From: Corynebacterium guangdongense
GTDB taxonomy: Bacteria > Actinomycetota > Actinomycetes > Mycobacteriales > Mycobacteriaceae
Assembly (NCBI RefSeq): GCF_030408915.1
Contig: NZ_CP047654.1
Span: 2,232,001 to 2,296,000 of the forward strand
Length of the DNA: 64,000 nucleotides
Reading direction: 5' to 3'
In this document: positions 52,992 through 62,040 of the stretch, piece after piece
Numbering within the stretch: the stretch's first letter is position 1
Layout: each line of letters begins with the position of its first letter
Notes under the pieces: generated by a model
Database searches by the model: none
What the model saw: only the letters and a program-made list of their open reading frames with translations
Told to the model about the DNA's origin: nothing
Program-made: the position numbers and the translations under genes

Positions 52992-55181
52992 CTACTTCCG
53001 CTTGAATTCGCGGCCGTAATAGTCTCCGAGGGCGTCCCCCTCACCGGAGCTGTACCGGCGCAGCATCTGGTTGTAGGCGTCGAGCTCGTCGACCGGCTCC
53101 TCCCCGGAGTCCTCCTCCGGCGCGGCCTGCCAGGGCGCGAGACCGACGTGCTTCTTCTCCACCGGGGCCGCCTGACGGGCTTCCCGACGCCTCGAGGCGG
53201 CGTCCAGCTCCGCGTCGACGCGCTCCTCGTCCTCCTTGTCCTTGGCCCGCCAGGCCAGGAACATGAGAATCATGACGTAGGTCAACGGGAAGGAGCCGAA
53301 GGCCCACGCCACGCCACCGCCGACCTTCTGGTCCGCGAGCAGATCCGGGCGCCAGGGCAACTCCAGCGAGTTGTAGAACTCCTCGCCCATGACGACGTTG
53401 AGCTGCATGAGGTAGACGCCCATGAACAGGTGCACCGGCATGGACACGACCAGCCAGGCCAGACGCACCTGGATCGGCCGGCGCCCCGGGATCGGATCCG
53501 GCCCGACCAGTTCCCAGAAGTAGAAGTAACCGGAGAGCAGGAAGACGGTGTTCATGATGACGTGGCCGGCGTGCTCGCTGATCGCCAGCTCATAGAGCGG
53601 GATGTGCACGTACAGCACGTAGAAGAAGAAGATGAACTGGAGCAGGTTCAGCCACGGGACGGTGATGACGCGCAGCCACCCGGCCCGGGTGAAGGCGTGG
53701 GCCCAGTCGTGGATGCTGGGCCGGCCCGGCGCACCCGAGTCCCAGGCGGTCATCAGCAGGCTGAGCGGGGCACCGAGCACGAGCAGCAGCGGAATCACCA
53801 TGCTCAGCAGCATGTGGCCGACCATGTGCATGGAGTAGCTGGCCGGCATGTTCATGCCGATCCCCGAGCTCATCGTCAGCAGCAGTGAGGCACACCCCAG
53901 CAGCCAGTGGACGGTGCGCCTCGCCTCCCAGGATTTGCCGGCCCGGCGGATGCGGCGCACACCCCACAGGTAGACCACGGCAAGCAGGATGGCGAGGACG
54001 CCCCAGAGGATATCGAAGCGCCACATCGTCCAGACGTTGAAGAACGTCGGCGCCTGGGTCAGCTCATAGCCCATCTGGATGTCCATGGACGAGAGGTTCG
54101 GATCCGCCGGCGGGGGCGGCGGGGTGCGGCCCATCGTGATGGCCACGCCCACCACGCCGGCCATGACCATGACCTCGCCGACAGCCAGGCGCAGGAACGC
54201 CCTCGGCTTCTTCCCCAGGGAGGGGATGGTCGCCCGGCGGTGGGCGAAACCGAGCAGACCCAGGATGATCGTGCCGACGATCTTCGCGACGATGATCCAC
54301 CCGTAGCGGGTGGTGAACAGGTGTTCCAGCTGGATGCGGATGAGCGCGCTGACGACGCCGGACAGGGCCACCGTGACGATCGCGACGAGGGCGACCGCAC
54401 TGTAGCGACTGACCGCCAGCCGCATGTCCGGGCCGAGGCGACGCCCGTGCGCGATCAGCGCCATGAGGCCGCCGATCCAGATCGCCATGAAGATCAGGTG
54501 CCACAGGTAGGCGTTGGTGCCGTAGTCGTGCGCGCCGCCGGAGGCCGCGTGGCCCTCCATCCCCAGCGGGATGATCATGCCGATCGCGCCGAGCAGCAGA
54601 ATGGGCTGGGAGGACCAGGAGCGCAGGAACAGCCCCGCGACGCCGACGACGAGGGCGATGCCCGCGGAGATCGCCCACACCTTGCTGGTGGCCACCTGCT
54701 CGACCGCCACCGAGAAGGAGGAGGGGTTGAGTACACCGTTCAGCGGGGTGCCCGACACGTCCGACAGCACCAGCGGAACCATGAGCAGGCCGACCATCCC
54801 GAAGAGGACCGCGGACACGGCCCCGGTCCGGCCGGCCAGATGACCGTCGACGGTGAGGCTGGCGTCGTTGAGCCGGGAGTTGTCGTTGTCCGGCACGTTC
54901 GGCGAAATGTAGAAGGCCGAGAACATGAAGGAGCCGATCGACAGCGCGGCGAGCATCCAGCCGACGGCCCGGAAGAAGGGCAGGCCGTAGGTCGTGGCCG
55001 GCCCCGGATCCGGGATGCCGAGTACAGCGAGCGAGTCCGCGATGAAGGAGTATGCGATGGTGCCACCGACCAGACCTGCGACGACGACCGCAAGCAGATA
55101 GATCGGCCAGGCGGATCTCGCCTTTCGACCGCCCGGGGAGGGTTCTGGCTCGGTGACCGCGACAGCTGAAGTGGTGGACAT
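52992..55181 (-). CDS. CopD-CtaG fusion membrane protein
   Basis: A 729-residue polytopic protein. The N-terminal half (to about 340) is a CopD copper-resistance domain with conserved His residues (EGHAASGGAHD, YLWHLIFMAIWIGG). The C-terminal half (about 385-640) is a CtaG/caa3 oxidase assembly domain (MNMPASYSMHMVGHMLLSM, LLVLGAPLSLL, EHAGHVIMN). A charged cytoplasmic tail follows. The fusion occurs widely in actinobacteria and is linked to copper delivery to cytochrome oxidase. It is leaderless: TAGTCT ends 7 nt before ATG on the minus strand. Confidence 0.9.
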   Translation of the reverse strand: MSTTSAVAVTEPEPSPGGRKARSAWPIYLLAVVVAGLVGGTIAYSFIADSLAVLGIPDPGPATTYGLPFFRAVGWMLAALSIGSFMFSAFYISPNVPDNDNSRLNDASLTVDGHLAGRTGAVSAVLFGMVGLLMVPLVLSDVSGTPLNGVLNPSSFSVAVEQVATSKVWAISAGIALVVGVAGLFLRSWSSQPILLLGAIGMIIPLGMEGHAASGGAHDYGTNAYLWHLIFMAIWIGGLMALIAHGRRLGPDMRLAVSRYSAVALVAIVTVALSGVVSALIRIQLEHLFTTRYGWIIVAKIVGTIILGLLGFAHRRATIPSLGKKPRAFLRLAVGEVMVMAGVVGVAITMGRTPPPPPADPNLSSMDIQMGYELTQAPTFFNVWTMWRFDILWGVLAILLAVVYLWGVRRIRRAGKSWEARRTVHWLLGCASLLLTMSSGIGMNMPASYSMHMVGHMLLSMVIPLLLVLGAPLSLLMTAWDSGAPGRPSIHDWAHAFTRAGWLRVITVPWLNLLQFIFFFYVLYVHIPLYELAISEHAGHVIMNTVFLLSGYFYFWELVGPDPIPGRRPIQVRLAWLVVSMPVHLFMGVYLMQLNVVMGEEFYNSLELPWRPDLLADQKVGGGVAWAFGSFPLTYVMILMFLAWRAKDKEDEERVDAELDAASRRREARQAAPVEKKHVGLAPWQAAPEEDSGEEPVDELDAYNQMLRRYSSGEGDALGDYYGREFKRK

Positions 55182-55286
55182 GGCCCTAAGACTAATGGTT
55201 GACGGCGATTGCGCCGGAATCCGTTTTCGCGCGGAGGTGCCGACCGGACTAGGATCATGACCCGCACCGGCTTCACGCCGGTGTAT

Positions 55287-55360
55287 GCCTCCATAGCTCA
55301 GTGGATTAGAGCAACCGGCTTCTACCCGGTGGGTCGCGGGTTCGAATCCTGCTGGGGGCG
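55287..55360 (+). tRNA. tRNA-Arg (anticodon UCU)
   Basis: A 74-nt cloverleaf. The acceptor GCCTCCA pairs with TGGGGGC (one G-T), discriminator G; the anticodon arm ACCGG-CTTCTAC-CCGGT gives TCT; the T arm contains GGTTCGAATCC. CCA is not encoded. Confidence 0.95.
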
Positions 55361-55375
55361 CGTTTGCCCCACCGA

Positions 55376-55401
55376 ACCCCGCGGCCTCGACGTCGCGGGG
55401 T
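55376..55401 (+). terminator. Terminator after tRNA-Arg
   Basis: ACCCCGCG (55376-55383) pairs with CGCGGGGT (55394-55401), followed by CTTCGCATTT. It lies 16 bp after the tRNA. Confidence 0.7.
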
Positions 55402-55714
55402 CTTCGCATTTCCCGACTCCCACGCCCAATCCTGAGAAGACGGGCCCCGGCGCGCGGGGTTGTCGACGGGCGGCCCGGCCACCGTGGACACCCCTGACCG
55501 ACTGACCGAATATGTCCGAATAGCAGGGGAATTGATCGAACGGATCAGTGCTGGGGGCAGACTTTCCGACGATTTCACCCCCACCACGTCAATAGAGGAT
55601 AACTCGTGACTGTATGCCACCTGTGACGGCAAATTCTGTGCTTACACTTATGTACAGCTTCACTCTTTAACGAAGCACTTTAAATCGAAATCACCCCACT
55701 AAAGGAGAACCATC
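55402..55714. other. Non-coding leader region (313 bp) before a small membrane peptide gene
   Basis: No gene is seen. AT content rises towards the end. Visible repeats are CCGAATA-TGT-CCGAATA near 55506-55522, and CTTTAA twice, 13 bp apart (55665 and 55678), shortly before the AAAGGAGA ribosome site. A promoter for the peptide gene at 55715 must be here; TTACACTTATGTA near 55642 is one possibility. Confidence 0.5.
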
Positions 55715-55798
55715 ATGCGCGGAAGCGGCCTCATCTGGACCATCGTCGGAGTTCTGCTGATCATCGTTCTGGTGATCTGGCTCATGGGTGCCCTCTAA
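55715..55798 (+). CDS. 27-residue membrane peptide
   Basis: A short frame, MRGSGLIWTIVGVLLIIVL and on to GAL, encoding one hydrophobic helix (about 6-24) after a short basic start. It has a near-ideal AAAGGAGA ribosome site 8 nt before the ATG and a perfect 15-bp terminator 28 bp after the stop, so it is a real, independently transcribed unit. Function unknown; such peptides often modulate membrane proteins or respond to envelope stress. Confidence 0.78.
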   Translation: MRGSGLIWTIVGVLLIIVLVIWLMGAL

Positions 55799-55825
55799 CC
55801 GTCACCTTTAGCCACAACGTCGGGT

Positions 55826-55860
55826 GCCGTCGGCCTCCCCTGTGAGGGGAGGCCGACGGC
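55826..55860 (+). terminator. Strong intrinsic terminator
   Basis: GCCGTCGGCCTCCCC (55826-55840) pairs perfectly over 15 bp with 55846-55860 across a TGTGA loop, followed by GTTCCTCATTTT. It ends the small-peptide transcript before larA. Confidence 0.92.
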
Positions 55861-55940
55861 GTTCCTCATTTTCCGGGACAGTTTCCGTGCCGGTGGCCCG
55901 GCTGCTTGAAAACACGGGGGCGGCGGGGAAAGCTGTAGGT

Positions 55941-57257
55941 ATGACCACAGAGAACCTCACCCTCCCCGTCCCCGCCGGCCTGGCCGAGCGGGCCGCGCTG
56001 CTGGGCTCCCCCACCGACACGCTGACCGAGGAGCAGGCCCGCGAGTTCATCCTGGCGCAGCTCGCCGAGACCGACGTCGACGGCAAGAACGTCGTTATCG
56101 TCATCCCGGACGGCACCCGCTCGGGCCCGCACGGCCTGATGATCCAGGCCGCCTATGACGCCATCGCCGACCGCGTGGCCTCGCTGCACATTCTCATCGC
56201 ACTGGGCACCCACGCCGCGATGGAGGGCCCGGCGATCGCGAAGCTGCTGGGCGTACCCGCCGGTGGCGTCGAGAAGCGTTTCCCGAAGGCCAAGGTCGTC
56301 AACCACGACTGGCACAACCCGGACGCCATCGTCTCCCTCGGCACCGTCCCGGCGGAGGAGATCGAGCGACTGACCTCCGGCCTGCTCACGGACCGGGCCA
56401 TGGACGTGCAGATCAACAGGCTGGTCGCCGAGGCCGACGTCAACCTCGTCGTCGGCCCGATCTTCCCGCATGAGGTCGTCGGCATGTCCGGCGGCAACAA
56501 GTACTTCTTCCCGGGCTGTTCGGTACACGACGTCATCGACATCTCCCACTGGGTCGGCGCGCTGATCACCGCCTCCGACATCATCGGCACCCTGGGCATC
56601 ACCCCGGTCCGACAGCTCGTGGACACCGCCTCCGACATGATTGCGGGCGAGAAGCTGGCGGTCACCTACGTCGCGACCACCGGGGACGACGACTCCGTCA
56701 ACCTGCACTCCGTGGCCTTCGGCGACACCAAGGCGGCCTGGGCCGCCAACGCGGAGATCGCCCACCAGACCCACATCAAGTGGCTGGACGCCCCGTACCA
56801 GCGCATCGTCTCCAAGGTCCCGACCATGTACGAGGACCTGTGGACCGGCGCCAAGGGCGTCTACAAGATGGAGCCGGTCTGCGCCGACGGCGGCGAGATC
56901 ATCGTCTACGCGCCGCACATCACCGAGATCTCCGAAATGCACCCCGGCATCGGCGACATCGGCTACCACTGCATCGACTACTTCATCAAGCAGTGGGACA
57001 AGTTCAAGGACCACCCCTGGGGCGAGATCGCGCACTCCACCCACGTCCGTGGCCTGGGCGAGTACGACGCGGAGACGGGCGTCGAGAAGCTGCGCATCTC
57101 CATCACGCTCGCCTCCCAGGTGCCGCGGGAGGTGTGCGAGGCCTACAACCTCGGCTACGCCGACCCGGACGCGCTGGACTGGGAGGAGTTCGCGAAGGAT
57201 CCGGACACCCTCGTCGTCGAGCACGCCGGTGAGATCCTGCACCGCCTGAAGAAGTAA
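55941..57257 (+). CDS. larA: LarA-family nickel-pincer enzyme (lactate racemase-like)
   Basis: A 438-residue DUF2088/LarA protein. The phosphate/ligand motif IPDGTRSG is near residue 56; ALGTHAAM and NHDWHN carry His residues; HEVVGMSGGNKYFFPG near 178-192 has a Lys at the site of LarA Lys184, which bonds the nickel-pincer nucleotide. It is followed by larE and larB, and larC is nearby, so it can be supplied with cofactor. It may racemise or epimerise a 2-hydroxyacid; lactate is only one possibility. Start at ATG 55941; the open frame upstream overlaps the terminator. Confidence 0.86.
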   Translation: MTTENLTLPVPAGLAERAALLGSPTDTLTEEQAREFILAQLAETDVDGKNVVIVIPDGTRSGPHGLMIQAAYDAIADRVASLHILIALGTHAAMEGPAIAKLLGVPAGGVEKRFPKAKVVNHDWHNPDAIVSLGTVPAEEIERLTSGLLTDRAMDVQINRLVAEADVNLVVGPIFPHEVVGMSGGNKYFFPGCSVHDVIDISHWVGALITASDIIGTLGITPVRQLVDTASDMIAGEKLAVTYVATTGDDDSVNLHSVAFGDTKAAWAANAEIAHQTHIKWLDAPYQRIVSKVPTMYEDLWTGAKGVYKMEPVCADGGEIIVYAPHITEISEMHPGIGDIGYHCIDYFIKQWDKFKDHPWGEIAHSTHVRGLGEYDAETGVEKLRISITLASQVPREVCEAYNLGYADPDALDWEEFAKDPDTLVVEHAGEILHRLKK

Positions 57258-57285
57258 CCCCTCCCTGCCCCGGCCGCCCCCGCTT

Positions 57286-57319
57286 AACTCCGGAAAAACC
57301 ATTAGGTATTTCCGGGGTT
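57286..57319. promoter_or_regulatory. Inverted repeat before larE
   Basis: AACTCCGGAAA (57286-57296) and TTTCCGGGGTT (57309-57319) match at 10 of 11 positions. The repeat ends 8 bp before TAAGGT (57328-57333), the likely larE -10, so it is well placed for a repressor. It could also be a weak larA terminator. Confidence 0.5.
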
Positions 57320-57339
57320 CGGGGGTTTAAGGTAGGACC

Positions 57340-58230
57340 ATGTCACTCCCCCAGCCCGACTCCGCCGCCCGGGTCCTCATCGACCGCGTGGCCGAGCACC
57401 TGCCGCGCGAGGGCCGCCTAGGCGTCGCGTACTCCGGCGGCGTCGACTCGGCGACGCTGCTGGCCATCGCCGAACACGTCCTGGGCCATGAGCGCGTCCT
57501 CGGTATCACGGCGATCTCCGCCTCCTTCGCCGCCCGCGAGCGCGCGATGGCCCGCGACACGGCCGCGCTGATCGGGGCCGCCGTCATCGAGGTCGAGACC
57601 CACGAGGAGGAGAACGAGGGCTACATCGCCAACGACGTCGACCGCTGCTACTTCTGCAAGGACGAGATGTTCGAGGTCATCGATTCCTCGGTCATCGAGG
57701 AGTACGGCCTGGCCGCCGTCGCCTACGGCGAAAACGCCGACGACGCCGAGCGCGTGGACCGGCCGGGGGCGCGCGCCGCCACCGAGCACGGGGTGCTGCG
57801 CCCGCTTGCCGACGCCGGCCTCACCAAGTCCGACGTCCGCCAGATCGCCCGCGCTTTCGGGCTGCCGGTGGCCGACAAGCCGGCCGCCCCGTGCCTGGCC
57901 TCCCGCGTCCCGCACGGCCTGGAGGTCAACCGCGAGAAACTCGCCCAGATTGAGGCGCTCGAGCTGACCCTCTACGAACTGGGTTTCTCCACCTCCCGCG
58001 TCCGTCACCACGAGCGCATCGCGCGCATCGAGCTGCCGGTCGAGGAGATGGCGCGTGCCATGGAACCGGAGATCGCGGCTAGGATTCTTGAGTCCGCACT
58101 CGCCGCGGGGTTCACCTACGCGACGATCGATCTCAAGGGAATCCAGTCGGGCGCGATGACGCTGGCCGCACTGAACGCAAAGGGGAAGCTGAACTATGTC
58201 GGAGCAGGAACGGACCAAGCAGGTCGGTGA
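57340..58230 (+). CDS. larE: ATP-dependent sacrificial sulfur transferase LarE
   Basis: A 296-residue PP-loop enzyme. The ATP site is YSGGVDS (31-37). RCYFCK is at 102-107. Cys185 in PAAPCLASR aligns with the Cys that L. plantarum LarE sacrifices to give its sulfur to the pyridinium dicarboxylate nucleotide. It follows larA by 82 bp and has its own leaderless promoter (TAAGGT 6 nt before ATG). It overlaps larB by 35 nt. Confidence 0.9.
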   Translation: MSLPQPDSAARVLIDRVAEHLPREGRLGVAYSGGVDSATLLAIAEHVLGHERVLGITAISASFAARERAMARDTAALIGAAVIEVETHEEENEGYIANDVDRCYFCKDEMFEVIDSSVIEEYGLAAVAYGENADDAERVDRPGARAATEHGVLRPLADAGLTKSDVRQIARAFGLPVADKPAAPCLASRVPHGLEVNREKLAQIEALELTLYELGFSTSRVRHHERIARIELPVEEMARAMEPEIAARILESALAAGFTYATIDLKGIQSGAMTLAALNAKGKLNYVGAGTDQAGR

Positions 58231-58870
58231 TTTCGCCCGCCTCGACCTCGACCGGGTCCGGCGGCGCGGCTACCCGGAGGCCATCTACTGCGAGTCCAAG
58301 ACGCTCGAACAGATCAGCGCCATCGCCGCCGCGGTGAAGGACTCGGCGCAGACGACGCTGTTCACGAGGCTTCTCGACGGCCACGCGGAGGCGGCGCTCA
58401 AGGTCCTGCCCGGCGCCTTCCACGATCCGGGGGCCCGTTTCCTCGCCTGGCCGCCTGAGGCGCCGGAACCCAGCGGGGTCGACATCCTCGTCGTCTGCGC
58501 CGGCACCTCGGATCTGCCGGTGGCCCGGGAGGCGATGCACACCGCCCGCTACCTGGGCCGCAGCGTCGACCTGCTCGCCGACGTCGGCGTGGCCGGCATC
58601 CACCGGCTGCTCGCGCACGAGCAGCGGCTCAAGGCCGCCGGCGTCGTCGTGGTCGTGGCCGGCATGGACGGGGCGCTGCCCAGCGTCGTCGGCGGGCTGG
58701 TCTCCGCGCCGGTGGTCGCGGTGCCGACCTCGGTCGGCTACGGCGCCGGCTCCGGGGGCGTGGCCCCGCTGCTGACGATGCTCAACTCCTGCGCCCCGGG
58801 CGTCGGGGTGGTCAACATCGACAACGGCTACGGGGCGGGTCACCTGGCCGCGCAGATCGCGGCGCGGTGA
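58196..58870 (+). CDS. larB: Nickel-pincer cofactor carboxylase LarB
   Basis: A 224-residue LarB protein with the PurE-like C-terminal domain: ILVVCAGTSDLPVAREA, VVVAGMDGALPSVVGGL, VAVPTSVGYGAG and [12 protein letters not shown]. LarB carboxylates and cleaves nicotinic acid adenine dinucleotide to start the cofactor. It overlaps larE at the 5' end (35 nt) and the convergent DUF1206 gene at the 3' end (59 nt). Confidence 0.92.
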   Translation: MSEQERTKQVGDFARLDLDRVRRRGYPEAIYCESKTLEQISAIAAAVKDSAQTTLFTRLLDGHAEAALKVLPGAFHDPGARFLAWPPEAPEPSGVDILVVCAGTSDLPVAREAMHTARYLGRSVDLLADVGVAGIHRLLAHEQRLKAAGVVVVVAGMDGALPSVVGGLVSAPVVAVPTSVGYGAGSGGVAPLLTMLNSCAPGVGVVNIDNGYGAGHLAAQIAAR

Positions 58871-59684
58871 GTTTCTTGGCGTGGAGCGGCTGAGTCGACC
58901 ACGCCATGCAGAAGATCGCGAAGGCGATGAACCCGGCCGCCACCACGGTCAGCAGCCAGCTGCCCAGGGGCTGGTTGAGCAGGAAATGGATGGCGTGATT
59001 CATCGTGCCCGCGTACTGCGGCACGGCCGCGATCGCCGACCACGCGAACAGGCCGCCGATGATGCTCAGCGACGTCCCCAGGGCCATGTAGCCGAACGTC
59101 CCCAGCGCCACCACCCAGGTCTTGACGGGTCCCACGAACTCGTCGACGAAGATCCGGCCGATCCCGCGCCCGATCTGGCCGACGCCGATCGAGATGACGA
59201 CCACCCCGCCGAGGAGCACCGCCAGGCGCCCGCCCGGCCGGGACATGAGGCCGGCGACCACGTCCGACCAGGACGGCCCGCCGCCGACGCCACGGATGTT
59301 GAGCGCGACGAGCAGCGCCAGCACGCCCACCGCGAGGTAGATCAGCGCCCGGCCCAGCGAGGCGATTCGCCGGTTGAAGCGGCGCAGCCCCCCGAGGTGG
59401 ACGTAGCCGAACATCGCCTCGATGAGCTGCCAGATCACCAGGAAGAACAGGCCCGTCGCGGCGACGATCAGCAGTCCATTGCCGAAGGGGCGGGACGCGA
59501 CGTAGTCGAGCACGCTGCGGAAGGAGGCGTTGCGGTCGACGTTGTAGTCCCCCCAGGCGATGCGCAGCACGATAGCGCCCAGCAGCCCGTAGACCAGCCC
59601 GAACACCACCAGTCCCACGCGGACGAGCGCCAGGTAGAGGCGGTTGTTCTGGACCCGGGCGCTCAGCCGCTCGATCTCACCCAT
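58812..59684 (-). CDS. DUF1206 membrane protein
   Basis: A 290-residue protein with six hydrophobic segments in three repeated pairs; G(L/I)[28 protein letters not shown] and [16 protein letters not shown] mark the repeats, the DUF1206 pattern. Function unknown. Its ATG overlaps the larC stop by 8 nt (ATGGGTGA), so it is translationally coupled to larC, and its end overlaps larB. It may be an accessory of the Lar system (nickel or hydroxyacid transport), by inference. Confidence 0.82.
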   Translation of the reverse strand: MGEIERLSARVQNNRLYLALVRVGLVVFGLVYGLLGAIVLRIAWGDYNVDRNASFRSVLDYVASRPFGNGLLIVAATGLFFLVIWQLIEAMFGYVHLGGLRRFNRRIASLGRALIYLAVGVLALLVALNIRGVGGGPSWSDVVAGLMSRPGGRLAVLLGGVVVISIGVGQIGRGIGRIFVDEFVGPVKTWVVALGTFGYMALGTSLSIIGGLFAWSAIAAVPQYAGTMNHAIHFLLNQPLGSWLLTVVAAGFIAFAIFCMAWSTQPLHAKKLTAPRSARPGDPPRSRCRC

Positions 59685-60840
59685 GTGACGCCCGGCGGAG
59701 GACGTCCGTCACCGGCACAGCCAGCTGCCCGGCGACCCGCCGCACGTCCTCGTACTCCGGTTGGCGGGTGAGGTCGCGCCCGCCCCGGCTGCCGACCTTC
59801 ACAGCGATCTCGTGACCGTCGACGGTGACCGTCTCGAAACGGCGGTCCAGCCCCTCGCGCTCGACCTCCCAGTGCCGCACGCCGAAGGTGCTCGTCTGCG
59901 TGAACAGGACCTCCTTGAGGGCGGCGAGGGCAGGCTTGTCGACGAGCGCGTGGACCGTGTGCGCCGGGCGCCCCTTCTTCATGTGGATCGGGCTGGTCCA
60001 GGCGTCCCTCGCTCCGGCGGCCAGCAGGGCGTCGATGACGTCCGGCCACAGACGCGGGTCCAGGTCGTCGACGTTCGCCTCGACCTGGACCAGGATTCCG
60101 GTGTCCGAGTTGGCGGCCTGCCCGGTCTGCGCCCCTGCCAGGACGAAGACGCGGACGACGTTCGGACGGCCCGGGACGTCCCTCGTGCCGGCGCCGACGC
60201 CGACGCGGGTGACCGTTCCCCCGGGCAGCGGGCCGGCGGCGCCGGCGAAGTGCCGGATGAGCGCGACTCCGGTCGGGGTGGCCAGCTCCCCGGCCCCTCC
60301 CACCGTCGTCGGCCAGCCGGTGATGAGCTCCGCGACCGCCGGCACCGGCACCGGAATGTCACCGTGGGCGACCCGGACGCGACCAGAGCCCAGGGCGATC
60401 GACGTGGCGGTGACGCCGCCCGCGTCGAGCTGCCGCAGCCCCTCGCAGACGCCCACCACGTCGGCGATCGAGTCCAGCGCACCGACCTCGTGGAAGTGGA
60501 TGGTCTCCGGATCGACGCCGTGGACGCGCCCCTCCGCTTCGGCGATGAGGGCGAAGACCGCCTGCGCATGGGTGCGGGTGCTTTCGGCGAGGTCGGCGTC
60601 GGCGAGCATGCTGCGGATGTCGGCCCAGTGGCGGTGCGGCGGATCCGCCACGAGCATCTCCACGTTCACCTTGGTGGCCCGCATCCCCGCCCGTGTGACC
60701 TGCTCCGAGGTCAGGCGCACGGAATCGGCGACCACCGCGTCGACGGCGCGCTGGATGTCCGGGAGGTTCGCGCCGGCGTCGACGAGCGCGCCCAGCAGCA
60801 TGTCACCGGCGACGCCGGCACTGGTGTCGATCCAGAGCAT
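59677..60840 (-). CDS. larC: Nickel insertion protein LarC (single uninterrupted frame)
   Basis: A 387-residue LarC. The start [38 protein letters not shown] and [14 protein letters not shown] are typical. It inserts Ni into the dithio-nucleotide using CTP. In L. plantarum larC is two frames joined by programmed frameshifting; here both parts are in one frame. The ATG at 60840 has GGAGG 10 nt upstream. Transcribed on the opposite strand to larAEB, with the DUF1206 gene. Confidence 0.92.
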   Translation of the reverse strand: MLWIDTSAGVAGDMLLGALVDAGANLPDIQRAVDAVVADSVRLTSEQVTRAGMRATKVNVEMLVADPPHRHWADIRSMLADADLAESTRTHAQAVFALIAEAEGRVHGVDPETIHFHEVGALDSIADVVGVCEGLRQLDAGGVTATSIALGSGRVRVAHGDIPVPVPAVAELITGWPTTVGGAGELATPTGVALIRHFAGAAGPLPGGTVTRVGVGAGTRDVPGRPNVVRVFVLAGAQTGQAANSDTGILVQVEANVDDLDPRLWPDVIDALLAAGARDAWTSPIHMKKGRPAHTVHALVDKPALAALKEVLFTQTSTFGVRHWEVEREGLDRRFETVTVDGHEIAVKVGSRGGRDLTRQPEYEDVRRVAGQLAVPVTDVLRRASHG

Positions 60841-60956
60841 CTTCGAAAAGCCTCCACTGTGCACGGGATAATTGCTCTGCCCAGGATAGGCCACCCGGGC
60901 GAGCGTCCATTAGCGTGGGAGGGCAGTCAACCGTCCCCGCACACAGGAGCTCCCCC

Positions 60957-61757
60957 ATGGCACTGCCCACCCCGACCCCCACCAGCTACGCACTGGTCAC
61001 CGGCGCGTCCCAGGGCATCGGCGAAGCCATCGCCCGGCGCCTCGGCGCGCTGGGCCACAACGTCCTGCTCGTCGCCCGGCGCGAGGACGTGCTCAAGCGC
61101 ATCGCCGGCGAGATCGCCGCCGACCACGGCGTCGACGCCCGCGTCTTCGCCGCCGACCTGTCCACGGAGGCGGACGTCACCGCGCTCATCGAGGAGATGA
61201 GCCGCACCCACGTCCACATCCTCGTCAACTCCGCCGGCATCGCCTCCTTCGGCGCCTTCATCGAGCAGGACTGGGACTACGAGGTCAACCAGTTCAACCT
61301 CAACGCCACCGCCGTCTTCCGCCTGACCAAGGCCGCGATCGACCAGATGGTCCCCCGCGGCGAGGGCGCCATCTGCAACGTGGGCTCCGTCGCCGGCAAC
61401 GTGCCCATCCCCAACAACGCCACCTACGTCTTCACCAAGGCCGGGGTCAACGCCTTCACCGAGGCCCTCCACTACGAGCTGAAGAAGAAGGGCGTCGGCG
61501 TCACCCTGCTGGCCCCCGGTCCGGTCCGCGAGGCCGTGATCCCGGATGAGGAGAAGTCCATCGTCGACCGCGTCGTCCCGGATTTCCTCTGGACCACCTA
61601 CGACTCCTGCGCCGAGGACACGCTCGACGCCCTGGCCGCGAACCGACGACGCGTCGTCCCGGGCCCCCTGTCCAAGGCCATGGATTTCCTCTCCACCTAC
61701 GCCCCGCACGGTCTGCTCGCCCCCATCATGGGCAAGTTCTACGCCAGGATGGGGTAA
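60957..61757 (+). CDS. cmrA: Mycolate reductase CmrA (short-chain dehydrogenase)
   Basis: A 266-residue SDR. The cofactor motif is TGASQGIG and the active site TYVFTKAG. It closely resembles M. tuberculosis Rv2509 (ARREDVL, SVAGNVPIPNNATY, LLAPGPVR, VPDFLW, RRVVPGPLSKAM, YAPHGLLAPIMGKFY). CmrA reduces the 3-oxo mycolate intermediate to the mature mycolate, needed for the corynebacterial outer envelope. AGGAG precedes the ATG at 60957. It is divergent from larC. Confidence 0.93.
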   Translation: MALPTPTPTSYALVTGASQGIGEAIARRLGALGHNVLLVARREDVLKRIAGEIAADHGVDARVFAADLSTEADVTALIEEMSRTHVHILVNSAGIASFGAFIEQDWDYEVNQFNLNATAVFRLTKAAIDQMVPRGEGAICNVGSVAGNVPIPNNATYVFTKAGVNAFTEALHYELKKKGVGVTLLAPGPVREAVIPDEEKSIVDRVVPDFLWTTYDSCAEDTLDALAANRRRVVPGPLSKAMDFLSTYAPHGLLAPIMGKFYARMG

Positions 61758-61817
61758 TGCCCAGATTCCGGGGGTCGCTGCCCCCCAAATTTAGGGCGTA
61801 CCAATAGGCTGTCGGGA

Positions 61818-62024
61818 ATGAACGCATCGTCTTTGAACCCGAGACTTGTCGACGAGTTTCTGACGACCCTCGACTCAATCAACGAGTACGCCGCGCCGCT
61901 TCGTCAGCAGCGTGACGCCGGCTCCCGGCAGATCAGCCATGACCTGGAGCATTCCGACGTCAACGACCTCTGGGTAAAGGTCACGCGCCTCGATTCGCTG
62001 CGGGAGCAGCTGTTTGCGCGCTAG
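61818..62024 (+). CDS. Small hypothetical protein
   Basis: A 68-residue, mostly helical, charged protein (LVDEFLTTLDSINEYAAPLRQQRD, HSDVNDLWVKVTRLDSLREQL). No family recognised. It is leaderless by inspection: TAGGCT (61805-61810) ends 7 nt before the ATG. It lies 60 bp after cmrA and just before the 31-bp inverted repeat. Confidence 0.65.
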   Translation: MNASSLNPRLVDEFLTTLDSINEYAAPLRQQRDAGSRQISHDLEHSDVNDLWVKVTRLDSLREQLFAR

Positions 62025-62040
62025 CGCCGACGTGCGCGGC

